Counted from the first letter of the stretch, positions 21,115 to 29,799 are shown. The stretch: DNA of 64,000 nt from Rhizobium ruizarguesonis (GCF_012349115.1 NZ_PQIG01000002.1:62001-126000); one strand, 5' to 3'. Program-made: numbers and translations. Notes: generated by a model from the letters alone, not told the origin.

Positions 21115-21491
21115 AGGCGCTTTCGGTGGGCTTCGCTCTCCTTAGAGAGCTTTGGGTCGCTGCGCCCGGAGTCTCGCCAGACAAAGCCCTGCAGCCGTAC
21201 TTCGGCGGCGGGTAATGCACCTGCCATCGGCAGCGAAGAACCGGGATTTAGATTGGCGCCTGCCAATTACGGCAAAAAAGTGTCGTCTCCTTCTGGATAT
21301 CTCGCCGATGTCAGCTAAATGACAGGTTGTTGTGGTCGCTTTGGCTACTTCTTCTCCGTGGAGGCGGAGAGTTGAAGCCTTGGGAGGTATTCCGCTCGTC
21401 ATTCAGGACACGTGTGTCCGCTGGCCGGCCATTCCTCCCGATTCCCAGAGAACAACAGGTGGTTCGCTCAGCCGCCGACGGAGGACACATC
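21115..21491 (+). other. Upstream region of tctCBA
   Basis: 377 bases without a gene. It contains a near-symmetrical CTCTCC TTA GAGAG element near 21138 and the inverted repeat at 21406-21419 listed separately. The small frames on either strand here have no ribosome sites or recognisable products. The promoter of tctCBA must be here, but I cannot place it. Confidence 0.6.
21406..21419. promoter_or_regulatory. Inverted repeat upstream of tctC, candidate TctD operator
   Basis: GGACAC-GT-GTGTCC is a perfect 6-bp inverted repeat with a 2-bp spacer, 73 bp before the tctC start. Size and position suit an OmpR-family dimer site. It is not repeated before tctD. The assignment is inferred. Confidence 0.35.
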
Positions 21492-22436
21492 GTGAAGCAT
21501 ACGTTCATCGCAACCCTTTTCGCAGCGACTATCGCGCTGCCGGCCTATGCGGCCGACTACACCATCATCGCGCCGGCCGCGCCCGGCGGCGGCTGGGACC
21601 AGACGGCCCGTTCGCTGCAGACCGCGCTGCAGCAGGAGAAGATCTCCGGCAACGTGCAGGTCCAGAATGTTCCCGGCGCGGGCGGCACCATCGGCCTTGC
21701 GCAGTTCAGCAGCCAGGCTGCCGGCAACCCGAATTCGCTGATCGTCGGCGGCTATGTCATGGTCGGCGCGATCCTCACCAACAAGTCGCCGGTGACACTG
21801 AAGGACGTCACGCCGATCGCCCGTCTGACCGGCGAGTATGAGGCCGTCGTCGTTCCCGCCGCGTCCGAGATCAAGACGATGGCCGATCTGGTCGCTGCGC
21901 TGAAGAAGGATCCGGGTGCGGTTTCCTGGGGCGGCGGCTCTGCCGGCGGCACCGACCACATCGCCGTCGGCCTGATCGCCAAGGCTTCGGGCGTAGATCC
22001 GACCAAGATCAACTATGTCGCCTTCTCCGGCGGCGGTGAAGCGCTCGCCGCCATTCTCGGCGGCCAGGTCACGGCCGGCGTCTCGAGCTATAGTGAGTTC
22101 GAATCGCAGGTGAAATCCGGCACGCTCCGTCTTCTCGCCGTATCCAGCGACAAGCGTATCGACGGCGTCGATGCCCCGACGCTGAAGGAAGCCGGCACCG
22201 ACGTCACCATCCAGAACTGGCGCATGGTTGCCGCTGCTCCCGGCCTGTCGGCAGAGCAGGTGGCAAGCGTCACCGCCGATTTCGAGAAGCTGCACAGCTC
22301 CGCCACCTGGCAGGAAACTCTGAAGACCAAGGGCTGGGCCGACACCTATCTGTCCGGCGACGCCTTCAAGGCGCAGCTCGAGAAGGATGTCTCCGCCACT
22401 GAAGGCATTCTCAAAGATATCGGACTTGTTCAATGA
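21492..22436 (+). CDS. tctC: TctC-like tricarboxylate-binding periplasmic protein
   Basis: 314 residues from GTG 21492, with GGAGG at 8-base spacing. The signal peptide [20 protein letters not shown] is followed by the family opening [27 protein letters not shown] is the substrate-carboxylate loop of tripartite tricarboxylate transporter (TTT) binding proteins. [17 protein letters not shown] and [14 protein letters not shown] are also typical. Captures a di- or tricarboxylate and delivers it to TctAB. The stop overlaps tctB by four bases. Confidence 0.93.
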   Translation: MKHTFIATLFAATIALPAYAADYTIIAPAAPGGGWDQTARSLQTALQQEKISGNVQVQNVPGAGGTIGLAQFSSQAAGNPNSLIVGGYVMVGAILTNKSPVTLKDVTPIARLTGEYEAVVVPAASEIKTMADLVAALKKDPGAVSWGGGSAGGTDHIAVGLIAKASGVDPTKINYVAFSGGGEALAAILGGQVTAGVSSYSEFESQVKSGTLRLLAVSSDKRIDGVDAPTLKEAGTDVTIQNWRMVAAAPGLSAEQVASVTADFEKLHSSATWQETLKTKGWADTYLSGDAFKAQLEKDVSATEGILKDIGLVQ

Positions 22437-22924
22437 GCGAGGATAACACCTCCTCGGCAACCGAGCGCCGCCCTGATTGGGCGGCGTTCATCATTGCCGT
22501 TTTCCTCTTCGTCGTCGCCGGCGTGATGGCCTGGGATGCCTTGCATCTGAAAACGATTGCGCAGTACGACCGCATCGGTCCTGCGACAGTGCCTCAAGTG
22601 GTGGCGTTCGGCCTCTTCTGTCTCGGGATCTGGACCGCCTTCGAAGCCTGGCGCGGCGATTTTCCCGAACGTGACCGGCAGGAAGTCGCACCCGTCATCT
22701 GGATCGTTGCCGGTCTTGCCGGCCAGATGCTGCTTTTGCGCGTCGCCGGCTTCTCGATCGCGACCGGCATCCTCTTCGCGCTGACGGCACGCGGCTTCGG
22801 CAAGCGTAAGCTCTGGATCTCGCTGCCGCTTGGCATCGTCCTCAGCTTCGTCGTCTGGGCGATCTTCTCGCAGCTGCTGCAACTGACGCTGCCGGCCGGC
22901 CCGCTCGAACATCTGTTCTTCTGA
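22433..22924 (+). CDS. tctB: TctB-like small membrane subunit of the tricarboxylate transporter
   Basis: 163 residues with four predicted membrane helices (~15-35, 50-70, 88-120 as a pair, 127-150), the standard TctB layout. Contains YDRIGPATVPQVVAFGL, the segment shared by the family. Weak sequence conservation is normal for TctB, so the call rests on size, topology and its place between tctC and tctA. Confidence 0.9.
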   Translation: MSEDNTSSATERRPDWAAFIIAVFLFVVAGVMAWDALHLKTIAQYDRIGPATVPQVVAFGLFCLGIWTAFEAWRGDFPERDRQEVAPVIWIVAGLAGQMLLLRVAGFSIATGILFALTARGFGKRKLWISLPLGIVLSFVVWAIFSQLLQLTLPAGPLEHLFF

Positions 22925-23012
22925 CCGCGCGGACGCGCTGTCAGCTCTTTTGATTTTGCGCGGCGCCTGACCCCGAAATCGGATGGTCGGGAAGGCCGCT
23001 TGGGACACCAAG

Positions 23013-24530
23013 ATGAGCACATTCGAATTCCTATGGCAGGGTATCCTGGTTGCGATGCAGCCGATGAACCTGGTTTATGCACTGGTCGGCGTGACGCTTG
23101 GCACCGCCGTCGGCGTGCTTCCCGGCATCGGCCCGGCACTCACCGTGGCGCTGCTGTTGCCCGTCACCTACAAGCTCGATCCCGGCGGCTCGCTGATCAT
23201 GTTCGCCGGCATCTATTACGGCGGCATGTATGGCGGTTCGACGACCTCGATCCTGCTCAACACGCCGGGTGAAAGCGCCTCGATCGTCACCGCGCTCGAG
23301 GGCAACAAGATGGCGCGCGCTGGGCGCGGCGGACCGGCGCTGGCGACGGCGGCGATCGGCTCCTTCGTCGCCGGCCTGATCGCGACGCTCGGGCTTGCGT
23401 TCATCGCTCCCTATGTCGTCAAGCTGGCGCTGGTCTTCGGGCCGCGCGAATATTTCGCGCTGATGGTGCTCGCCTTCGTCACCGTCTCCTCGGCTTTCGG
23501 CGACTCCGCCTTGCGGGGCCTGACTTCGCTATTCATCGGCTTTGCGCTCGCGATGGTCGGCATCGACCAGCAGACAGGGCAGGCCAGGCTTTCCTTTGGC
23601 ATTCCCGACCTGCTCGACGGTGTCGAGGTGACGACGCTTGCCGTGGCGATGTTTGCAATCGGCGAGACGCTTTATATCGCCGCGCAGGGCAACCGGATCG
23701 CGGAGAAGGTCGAGGCGGTCAAGGGTTCGCTCTGGATGACCGCTGAGGACTGGGCGCGTTCGTGGAAGCCCTGGCTGCGCGGCACGCTGATCGGTTTCCC
23801 GATCGGCGCGATGCCGGCGGGCGGCGCCGAAATCGGCACCTTCCTCTCCTATGCGACCGAAAAGCGGCTGGCGAAGAACCCGGAAGAGTTTGGCCATGGC
23901 GCGATCGAAGGCGTGGCCGGTCCCGAGGCGGCGAACAACGCCTCGGCCGCCGGCACGCTGGTGCCGCTTCTGACACTCGGCCTGCCGACGACGGCGACGG
24001 CGGCGATCATGCTTGCCGGCTTCCAGCAATACGGCTTGCAGCCGGGGCCGCTGCTGTTTGCCACCAATCCGCAGCTCGTCTGGGGACTGATCGCCAGCCT
24101 GCTCATCGCCAATGCGATGCTTTTGGTGCTGAACCTGCCGATGATCGGGCTCTGGGTGCGGTTGCTGACCATTCCAAAGCCGTGGCTCTATGCCGGCATC
24201 CTGCTGTTTGCGACGCTTGGGACAATCGGCGCCAATCCATCCGTGTTCGAGCTCGGCATGCTGCTCACTTTTGGCCTGCTCGGCTATGTGATGCGGCTCT
24301 TTGGCTATCCGATCGCGCCTACCGTCGTCGGCCTGATCCTCGGGCCGCTTGCCGAACAGCAGCTGCGCCGGGCGCTGGCGATCAGCCAGGGCGATGTCAC
24401 GACGCTGGTGATGTCGCCGATCGCGGCGGGTCTGCTCATCGTTGCCGCGGCCGCCTTCCTCATCCCGTTGATCCTGCGGCTTCGCGGCAGGGGACAGGTA
24501 CTGTCGCAGCTGGCGGCAAACGAAGACTAA
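23013..24530 (+). CDS. tctA: TctA-like large membrane subunit of the tricarboxylate transporter
   Basis: 505 residues from ATG 23013 ([11 protein letters not shown]), the homology-supported start; an in-frame ATG at 22983 adds ten residues. About 11-12 membrane helices. Carries the TctA signatures [20 protein letters not shown] and [20 protein letters not shown], and the second repeat [19 protein letters not shown]. Forms the cation-coupled uptake channel with TctB and TctC. Confidence 0.95.
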   Translation: MSTFEFLWQGILVAMQPMNLVYALVGVTLGTAVGVLPGIGPALTVALLLPVTYKLDPGGSLIMFAGIYYGGMYGGSTTSILLNTPGESASIVTALEGNKMARAGRGGPALATAAIGSFVAGLIATLGLAFIAPYVVKLALVFGPREYFALMVLAFVTVSSAFGDSALRGLTSLFIGFALAMVGIDQQTGQARLSFGIPDLLDGVEVTTLAVAMFAIGETLYIAAQGNRIAEKVEAVKGSLWMTAEDWARSWKPWLRGTLIGFPIGAMPAGGAEIGTFLSYATEKRLAKNPEEFGHGAIEGVAGPEAANNASAAGTLVPLLTLGLPTTATAAIMLAGFQQYGLQPGPLLFATNPQLVWGLIASLLIANAMLLVLNLPMIGLWVRLLTIPKPWLYAGILLFATLGTIGANPSVFELGMLLTFGLLGYVMRLFGYPIAPTVVGLILGPLAEQQLRRALAISQGDVTTLVMSPIAAGLLIVAAAAFLIPLILRLRGRGQVLSQLAANED

Positions 24531-24557
24531 AATAAGAAGACGACCCACCCCCTCCTC

Positions 24558-24597
24558 GAGGCTGGCCATGGAGACATGCGCTGGCCTCCCGTTTTTT
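24558..24597 (+). terminator. Rho-independent terminator of tctCBA
   Basis: Imperfect stem closing with GAGGC/GCCTC and, inside, CATG-GAGA-CATG, followed by TTTTTT at 24592-24597. It is 28 bases after the tctA stop. Confidence 0.8.
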
Positions 24598-24687
24598 GCA
24601 TGGCTGAGGTGATTTTCTGAGCATTGTGGAGGCATACGCGCGATGCCATCTATGAGCAGTCAATCGTAGAGCAAGAGGAAAAGGACA

Positions 24688-24858
24688 ATGTCCGCACTCC
24701 GCAATTCAGTCCGTACTGGCTTCCTTGGCCGCGCATTCGCCCTCCTTGGGGCTGCAAACGCCGTCAGCGCTGCTGTCGAAGCAGGTCGCCGTCCGCGCGC
24801 CAACGACCTCACCACACTCGGTATCGACCCGACCTCCTTCGATCAGGTCTCCCGCTAA
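24688..24858 (+). CDS. Small hypothetical protein, 56 residues
   Basis: ATG 24688 preceded by GAGGAAAAGGACA. The product starts MSALRNSVRTGFLGRAFALL, continues GAANAVSAAVEAGRRPRAND and ends IDPTSFDQVSR: a basic amphipathic N-terminal half and a polar C-terminal tail. It sits between two rho-independent terminators, so it is transcribed alone. I recognise it only as a rhizobial-type small orphan and give no function. Confidence 0.7.
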   Translation: MSALRNSVRTGFLGRAFALLGAANAVSAAVEAGRRPRANDLTTLGIDPTSFDQVSR

Positions 24859-24885
24859 GACCTCCAAGTCATGCATGAATGAATT

Positions 24886-24920
24886 AGCCCGCAACCGGAT
24901 GGTCGCGGGCTTTATTTTTA
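24886..24920 (+). terminator. Terminator after the 56-residue protein gene
   Basis: AGCCCGC...GCGGGCT stem with a 12-base loop, followed by TTATTTTTA, 27 bases after the stop codon of the small gene. Confidence 0.85.
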
Positions 24921-24957
24921 TCTGCAAGAGTGTCGCACACTGCGGCTTCTTGCATCG

Positions 24958-26049
24958 TCAGGCGTGAAGTTCCTCCTGCCGGGCGACGTGACCCTCCACC
25001 TTTTCGCGCCTGTTGTGGCGGATGGATGACCAGAGGGACAGGCCGATCAGCGCAGCGCCGCCGAGGCCGGTGATGACTTCGGGGATGTGCACCAGCGTCT
25101 GCACATACATGATCACCGAGAGGATCAGGATGGCGTAGAAGGCGCCGTGCTCGAGATAGCGGTATTCGGCAAGCGTTCCCTTCTCCACCAGCATGATCGT
25201 CATCGAGCGCACGTACATGGCGCCGATGCCGAGGCCGATCGCGATGACGAAGAGGTTCTGCGTCAGCGCGAAGGCGCCGATGACGCCGTCGAAGGAGAAG
25301 CTCGCATCCAGCACCTCCAGATAGATGAAGGCGCCGAGGCCACCCTTGGCGGCAGCACTCATCGTCTGCTGCGAAGCATCGAGCAATCCGCCGACCACCT
25401 CGACCGCGAGGAAGGTGAGCAGGCCGTAGATGGCGCAATGGACGAAGACGGTGGCCTCCTCGCCGCCGATCAGCCAGGAAAAGACCAGCATCAGCGCCAG
25501 CACGAAGGCGATCTCGATACCCTTGATGGTGGCGGAGCGCGCCATCATTTTTTCGAGGCCGCCGATCCAGTGAACTTGCTTCTCGTGATTGAAGAAGTAG
25601 TTGAGGCCGACCATCATCAGGAAAGTGCCGCCGAAGGCTGCGATCGGCAGATGTGCGTCGTTCATGATGCGGGCATATTCCGCCGGCTCGCGGGCGGCAA
25701 GCACCAGAGCGTCCCAGGGGCCGATCTGTGCCGCGATCGCGACGATTGCCAGCGGGAAGACGATGCGCATGCCGAAGACGGCGATGACGATGCCCCAGGT
25801 GAGGAAGCGCTTCTGCCAGACCGGCGTCATCTCCTTCAGCTTGTTGGCGTTGACGATGGCATTGTCGAAGGAAAGTGAGATCTCCAGCACCGCAAGCACC
25901 GTGCAGATGAAGAAGACGGTCGCCATGCCGCCGATCGTGCCGGTCGTCTGCCAGCCGAGTACGGCGCCGAGAACGAGGCCGAGGGCGGTGACGATGAAAG
26001 CCCAGCGGAAATAGCTGAGCGAGGATTTAGGGGTCTGAGGTTGATTCAT
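24958..26049 (-). CDS. DUF475 (TerC-like) integral membrane protein
   Basis: 363 residues from ATG 26049, the first Met with a usable site (GAGGTG). About nine membrane helices with the TerC-type charged motifs in membrane segments: EISLSFDNAIVNANKL in the first half and LDASFSFDGVIGAFAL in the second, each carrying the paired Asp/Asn residues expected to bind metal. TerC relatives export Mn2+ or confer tellurite resistance; DUF475 itself is not well characterised. No yybP-ykoY riboswitch could be recognised in its leader. Confidence 0.85.
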   Translation of the reverse strand: MNQPQTPKSSLSYFRWAFIVTALGLVLGAVLGWQTTGTIGGMATVFFICTVLAVLEISLSFDNAIVNANKLKEMTPVWQKRFLTWGIVIAVFGMRIVFPLAIVAIAAQIGPWDALVLAAREPAEYARIMNDAHLPIAAFGGTFLMMVGLNYFFNHEKQVHWIGGLEKMMARSATIKGIEIAFVLALMLVFSWLIGGEEATVFVHCAIYGLLTFLAVEVVGGLLDASQQTMSAAAKGGLGAFIYLEVLDASFSFDGVIGAFALTQNLFVIAIGLGIGAMYVRSMTIMLVEKGTLAEYRYLEHGAFYAILILSVIMYVQTLVHIPEVITGLGGAALIGLSLWSSIRHNRREKVEGHVARQEELHA

Positions 26050-26402
26050 GGCCGCACCTCGCGGCCGCAAATCGTGTTGAAGAGAGTGGATATATTGGAG
26101 AAACGCGGCACGCCACAACGGGCACGCGGGTCAGGCATGGTGAGCTTGGTCATCGATGAAAAATCCGCCGGCTAAGCTGCAGGCGGTACCGACATCACGA
26201 GAGCGCCGTAAAAACTCTCGCCAGAGGGGCCCGGCACCAAAGTTCCCCCGTCAGCCGATGTCTGGAAGGCTGCGGGATAGGCTCTAGGTAATGGGCTTCC
26301 CGGGCCAGTCAAGGCCGACAGGCATGCCGAGATTGGGTAATTTTTTTGGAACCATCCTGATGCCCGCCCGTTAGGCACTGTTGAGCTTAAAAAAGGAGGC
26401 CG
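26050..26402. other. Divergent intergenic region, DUF475 gene / small protein gene
   Basis: 353 bases between divergent starts. It should contain both promoters. A run of eight T at 26339-26347 precedes the AAAAAAGGAGG ribosome site of the plus-strand gene. I find no long palindrome and no recognised RNA motif. Confidence 0.55.
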
Positions 26403-26648
26403 ATGATGCACACTTCGACCCATGTTCCCGATAAACGCACGGAGGCATCCGACCGCATGAAGAGGGCGAAGCCAAACCGCATGCAGAAGGCGCAGGTGCT
26501 GCCGCCGCATCATGTCGATCTGACGCTGACGCCCGGTGTCTATCACGACATTCACGTGCCGGCCCATGTTACCGGTGCCGATCTTTCCAAGGGTGGTCTC
26601 GACATTAAAGGCCCCGACGTGAAAGCCAATGCAGAGACCAAGAAATAA
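26403..26648 (+). CDS. Small basic hypothetical protein, 81 residues
   Basis: Double ATG at 26403/26406 after a near-ideal AAAAGGAGG. A soluble, Lys/His-rich product with PNRMQKAQVLPPHHVDLTL and a C-terminal run DIKGPDVKANAETKK; no membrane segment. Unknown family. It is followed 61 bases later by another small gene on the same strand. Confidence 0.7.
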   Translation: MMHTSTHVPDKRTEASDRMKRAKPNRMQKAQVLPPHHVDLTLTPGVYHDIHVPAHVTGADLSKGGLDIKGPDVKANAETKK

Positions 26649-26709
26649 CGGCTATTCCGGAAGCCTCTTTGGGGCGCTGACGGTAGATTTGAAACAGGGT
26701 GAGAAACAT

Positions 26710-26886
26710 ATGACGATCAACTTTGTGCCCCGCGAGATCTTCATCCGGCACGAAAATGAATGGCAGGCTGTCCGCGAGGCGGCGGACGAGCACATCAATA
26801 TCGGCAAACGGCAGAAGCCGCTCGCGTCCGTCGGCGGCACGGCGTCGGTTGGGAAAAACGATGCTTCGGCCGCGCGCTCCGAATGA
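26710..26886 (+). CDS. Small hypothetical protein, 58 residues
   Basis: ATG 26710 with GGGTGAG nine bases upstream. Begins MTINFVPREIFIRHENEWQA, continues AADEHINIGKRQKPLAS and ends with a low-complexity Gly/Ser/Ala tail. Charged, soluble, no recognised domain. Probably co-transcribed with the 81-residue gene. Confidence 0.6.
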   Translation: MTINFVPREIFIRHENEWQAVREAADEHINIGKRQKPLASVGGTASVGKNDASAARSE

Positions 26887-26897
26887 CCAACGGACAG

Positions 26898-27065
26898 TCA
26901 CGCTGACATTAGCGACATTAGCGCCCGGCATGATGCCGGGCAGTGGCGTGCCTCACGCTCGAAGCCGATCAGGCCGCCGCAGACGATAGCGCCGAAGAGC
27001 CGGGCGAAGATGACGAGATAGTGGATGTGCGACGCCGGCATCATGTCGGCGATGATGCAATCCAT
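26898..27065 (-). pseudogene. Truncated MgtC/SapB-family gene remnant
   Basis: A 55-residue frame from ATG 27065, with GAGGG eight bases upstream. Residues ~12-41 read SHIHYLVIFARLFGAIVCGG then LIGFEREARH, the first membrane helix and the GxxIGxERE signature of MgtC/SapB proteins. Homology stops at REARH; the last 14 codons are unrelated and end at TGA. The break coincides with an 8-bp hairpin (26923-26941) and a tandem GACATTAGC repeat (26906-26923). About 80% of the gene is gone, leaving start signals and N-terminus. It may still be translated as a one-helix peptide. Confidence 0.65.
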
Positions 27066-27297
27066 GGATTTTTCCCTCGGAACAGATGAAATTTTCGCTG
27101 GCTGACGTCTGAGTGCGGAATTTGTTCAGCTTTTTCTCCTCATGCGTTTCGGCAGCCGCGTTGGTTCCACCGATGTACCTAGGCGTTTTCGTGTCATTCG
27201 AGGGAAAGATCGGCGAACCGGACATCATCCTGTCGCCGCGCCAACCTTTCGGAAAGGATTGGGCAGCGATAATCCCGGCCTCACGGGAATCGGACAG

Positions 27298-28023
27298 ATG
27301 GCCAAGACAGCGACACGCGGCCGCCGCAAGGCGCCGGCCAGAGGAAAGAGCAAAGCGCGCAGCAGCGGTGGCGGATTGCTGCCCTGGGCGGTGATCGGCA
27401 TTGCCGCGATCGGCGGCATCGTCGCCCACGACCATTGGAAGGGCATCCAGCCGATGCTTGCAAGGCAATCGGCGTCGATCACGCGGGAAACGGCGGAGCC
27501 GAGGCCCGTCGTCAGGAAGGACGTACCGCCGAAGCAGGTGGCGCTTGCCACCCCCACGCCGAAAGCCGCAGCGTCGGTGCCTCAGTCGCAGCCGCTGCCG
27601 CCGGCCGCGATCCCGACGCCGATGATCCAGCCGATAAAGGCAGTGCCGTCCCCGGCCTCCCCTGCCGTTTCGGAAACCGGGACAGTCGCCTTCGGCTATT
27701 GCGGTCAGGGCGCCCATATCAATTGCGTCGGCGACGGCGGCGTCTTCTGGTACAAGGGCGAAAAGATCGTGATCGCCGACATGGCAAGCCCGGTGGTCGA
27801 TCAGGCGCGCTGTGACGGCGAGCGCCGGGTGGCCTTTGCCGCCAAGTCGCGGCTGCTGGCGCTTCTGAACGCCGGACCCTTCACCATGAACGCTGCGGGC
27901 AAGAGCGAGCCCTCAGGCGCGCCGCGCGTCGTCTCGCGCGACGGGCGCTCTTTTGGCGTGCAGCTGATCAACGAGGGCTTGGCACGCAAACCAGGGGCTG
28001 CCGGCAGCGCCTGGTGCGCCTGA
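27298..28023 (+). CDS. Membrane-anchored staphylococcal-nuclease-fold protein, active site degenerate
   Basis: 241 residues from ATG 27298; the upstream in-frame extension has no homology. A basic N-terminus (KTATRGRRKAPARGKSKAR) precedes one membrane helix (LLPWAVIGIAAIGGIVA), then a Pro/Ala-rich linker to ~130 and a C-terminal SNase-like domain (GYCGQGAHINCVGDGGVFWY ... ARCDGERRVAFAAKSRLLALL ... INEGLARKP). In active nucleases the pattern is DGDT...R...TPE; here it is DGGV, KIVIAD and ASPVV, so the catalytic Asp, Arg and Glu equivalents are absent. Likely periplasmic and non-nucleolytic. Confidence 0.75.
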   Translation: MAKTATRGRRKAPARGKSKARSSGGGLLPWAVIGIAAIGGIVAHDHWKGIQPMLARQSASITRETAEPRPVVRKDVPPKQVALATPTPKAAASVPQSQPLPPAAIPTPMIQPIKAVPSPASPAVSETGTVAFGYCGQGAHINCVGDGGVFWYKGEKIVIADMASPVVDQARCDGERRVAFAAKSRLLALLNAGPFTMNAAGKSEPSGAPRVVSRDGRSFGVQLINEGLARKPGAAGSAWCA

Positions 28024-28029
28024 CGGCTA

Positions 28030-28092
28030 CTGCATAATTCCTTAAATCGGAATCGATGCAAAACCGCTGCGCACTTTTGCTGGAATTGCTCC
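28030..28092. repeat. RIME-like mosaic intergenic repeat, copy A
   Basis: Contains ATCGGAATCGAT, shared with the 62801 copy, and GCACTTTTGCTGGAATTGCTC, shared (one mismatch) with the 48361 copy. Lies between convergent genes. Confidence 0.6.
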
Positions 28093-28094
28093 GG

Positions 28095-28589
28095 CTACTT
28101 ACCCTTTTTCACCAGCTTGCCGCCGGTGCGGAAGCTGCCGGTGAAGGAGGAGTCCTTGCTTTCGGCGGTGCATTCGATCGCGATCGGCTTGCCGGCATAG
28201 GGATTGCCGAAGGTGCAGAAGCCGGCGACCTTGACCTCTCCGGTCATCTTGTTGCCGACGCCCGTGGTGACGAGGCTGAGCGGCAGGCGGGCATTGCCAT
28301 TGGAGGCGGGCTTGATGCCGCTGCCGTCGCCCTGGAAGCCGAGCGCCTTGCCGTCTGAAGTGAAGATGAAGGTCACCAAGCCATTGGCCAGCGTGACGCT
28401 GGCAAGCTCGTTCTTGCAGCCCTTGGTGGCGTCGAATTTGGCGACGACCAGCTTGGCGCATTTGCCGGAAAGCGTAATGACGCCGGGAGCACCGGGAAAG
28501 GTCTCGGCGGGTGCGGCTGGCGCGGCAGAGGCGGGCACGGCGAGGACGGCGGAAAAAAGGGCGGCGGCTGCCGGTGCGAAAAGTCTCAT
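28095..28589 (-). CDS. Secreted hypothetical protein
   Basis: 164 residues from ATG 28589 (170 if ATG 28607 is used). Signal peptide MRLFAPAAAALFSAVLAVPASA. The mature protein is a compact beta-rich domain with four Cys (GKCAKLVV, KGCKNELA, GFCTFG, IECTAES) that could form two disulfides. I do not recognise the family; a small periplasmic protein is the safest description. Confidence 0.7.
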   Translation of the reverse strand: MRLFAPAAAALFSAVLAVPASAAPAAPAETFPGAPGVITLSGKCAKLVVAKFDATKGCKNELASVTLANGLVTFIFTSDGKALGFQGDGSGIKPASNGNARLPLSLVTTGVGNKMTGEVKVAGFCTFGNPYAGKPIAIECTAESKDSSFTGSFRTGGKLVKKGK

Positions 28590-28712
28590 TGTCTGTCTCA
28601 ACCCCATCTGTCTGCGACGGCGAATCGGCCATGCGCTGGATGGTCAGGCAATGGCACGGTTCTGTGACTTATTTTGGTCCTACCCGGCGTCGAACGGCTG
28701 TCGAACAGGGCG

Positions 28713-28907
28713 TTAGGAACTTTTGAAGTCGTCCCAGAGGATTGCTGCCCCGGCCGCGAATATGGTGATCGGAATCAGCCAAAACTTGATGCTAATGGGT
28801 TCGATGACATGAAACAGCATATAACCGAAACCGAAGAAGCCAGCCCCAACCAGGGTGAGGCCGAGGATTATGGATATTGCTTTACGTGTCCGCGTCCTTT
28901 GCGTCAT
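28713..28907 (-). CDS. Small two-helix membrane protein, 64 residues
   Basis: ATG 28907 with AGGGGGA just upstream. MTQRTRTRKAISIILGLTLV opens a basic N-terminus and a first helix (~11-33); a second helix runs ~41-57 (FWLIPITIFAAGAAILW), ending DDFKSS. Positive-inside rule puts the N-terminus in the cytoplasm. Unknown function. Confidence 0.65.
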   Translation of the reverse strand: MTQRTRTRKAISIILGLTLVGAGFFGFGYMLFHVIEPISIKFWLIPITIFAAGAAILWDDFKSS

Positions 28908-29044
28908 ACGTCCCCCTATTTCCCACGTGTGGGGCCACCCACAGCCATTGAAACCCCGGCCCGGATCATGGTCGCGGACCAATCACGTGCAAGCCCTCGC
29001 TCCGCAAAGTGCTGGATCTGGAGCACGTGCCAGGCTCAGGAATC

Positions 29045-29066
29045 AAAAAATCCCCAAGGGGGATTT
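29045..29066 (-). terminator. Terminator downstream of tRNA-Val
   Basis: AAATCCCC / GGGGATTT stem with a 3-base loop; read on the minus strand it ends in TTTTTT. It is 25 bases past the tRNA 3' end. Confidence 0.8.
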
Positions 29067-29090
29067 ATCAACGATGTCAGGGAGATCGGA

Positions 29091-29165
<75 letters not shown>

Positions 29166-29249
29166 ATCCGATGGCGGCGCATAGATCACAAAACCTTCGG
29201 AGCCGTCAATAGGCTTTTTTCAGTTTTGTGACGCGCCGCTCGTCACGCC

Positions 29250-29612
29250 TTATGCGGCAAGCATTTTGTTGACCTCATCGACGAGGTCGCGCAGGTGGAA
29301 AGGCTTGGAAAGGACCTTGGCATCCTTCGGCGCCTTCGAATCAGGGTTCAGCGCCACGGCGGCAAAACCGGTGATGAACATTACCTTCAGGTCGGGGTCG
29401 AGTTCGGTGGCGCGGCGCGCCAGCTCGATGCCGTCCATCTCGGGCATGACGATATCGGTCAGCAGCAGGGAAAACGGCTCCTCGCGCAGCCGGTCATAGG
29501 CGCTGGCGCCATTGTCGTAGGAAAGGACCTTGTAGCCGGCCTTTTCGAGCGCTTTCACCAGGAAGCGGCGCATGTCATTGTCGTCTTCGGCGAGAAGTAT
29601 CTTCTGAGTCAT
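29250..29612 (-). CDS. cpdR: CpdR-like single-domain response regulator
   Basis: 120 residues from ATG 29612; a TTG lies directly before it. Receiver only: acidic pocket LLAEDDNDMRRF, phosphoacceptor Asp51 in LLLTDIVMPEMDG, conserved Thr in MFITGFAA and Lys in VLSKPFHLRDLVDEV. The FHLRDLV end and the size match CpdR of Caulobacter and Sinorhizobium, which in its unphosphorylated form directs ClpXP to cell-cycle substrates. Its divergent neighbour, an N-formylglutamate amidohydrolase, also accompanies cpdR in relatives. Confidence 0.9.
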   Translation of the reverse strand: MTQKILLAEDDNDMRRFLVKALEKAGYKVLSYDNGASAYDRLREEPFSLLLTDIVMPEMDGIELARRATELDPDLKVMFITGFAAVALNPDSKAPKDAKVLSKPFHLRDLVDEVNKMLAA

Positions 29613-29668
29613 CAATCCAGACCGCGATCCATAAGTTTTTGGTGGGCTACCAGCCGTTTACACTAGTC

Positions 29669-29681
29669 TTTACCCGGTAAA
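29669..29681. promoter_or_regulatory. Palindrome upstream of cpdR
   Basis: TTTACC-C-GGTAAA is a perfect 6-bp palindrome around one base, 57 bases before the cpdR start, in the 187-base divergent region. A candidate operator; no binding protein can be named from the sequence. Confidence 0.35.
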
Positions 29682-29799
29682 CAACCGGTGAATTGCCTGT
29701 GCCTGACCGCCATCCCTTCTACATAGTATGGACTTGCGGCCGGGCAACTGGCAACATGGGCAAAGCAGTCAGTTCATGACATGGTAAAGAGGGCCGAAA

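Noticed and set aside
26050..26260. Possible yybP-ykoY (Mn2+) riboswitch before the TerC-like gene
   Set aside because: TerC-like genes are often controlled this way, but I could not find the conserved purine-rich core or the paired loops.
26923..26941. GCCCGGCA-TGA-TGCCGGGC hairpin as a terminator
   Set aside because: Strong stem but no T-tract on either strand; it coincides with the mgtC break and is better read as a deletion scar or chance palindrome.
26953..27717. Minus-strand 254-residue frame over the nuclease-like gene
   Set aside because: Low-complexity Arg-rich translation, antisense to a gene with a clear domain. Only the separate 55-residue frame inside it has MgtC similarity.
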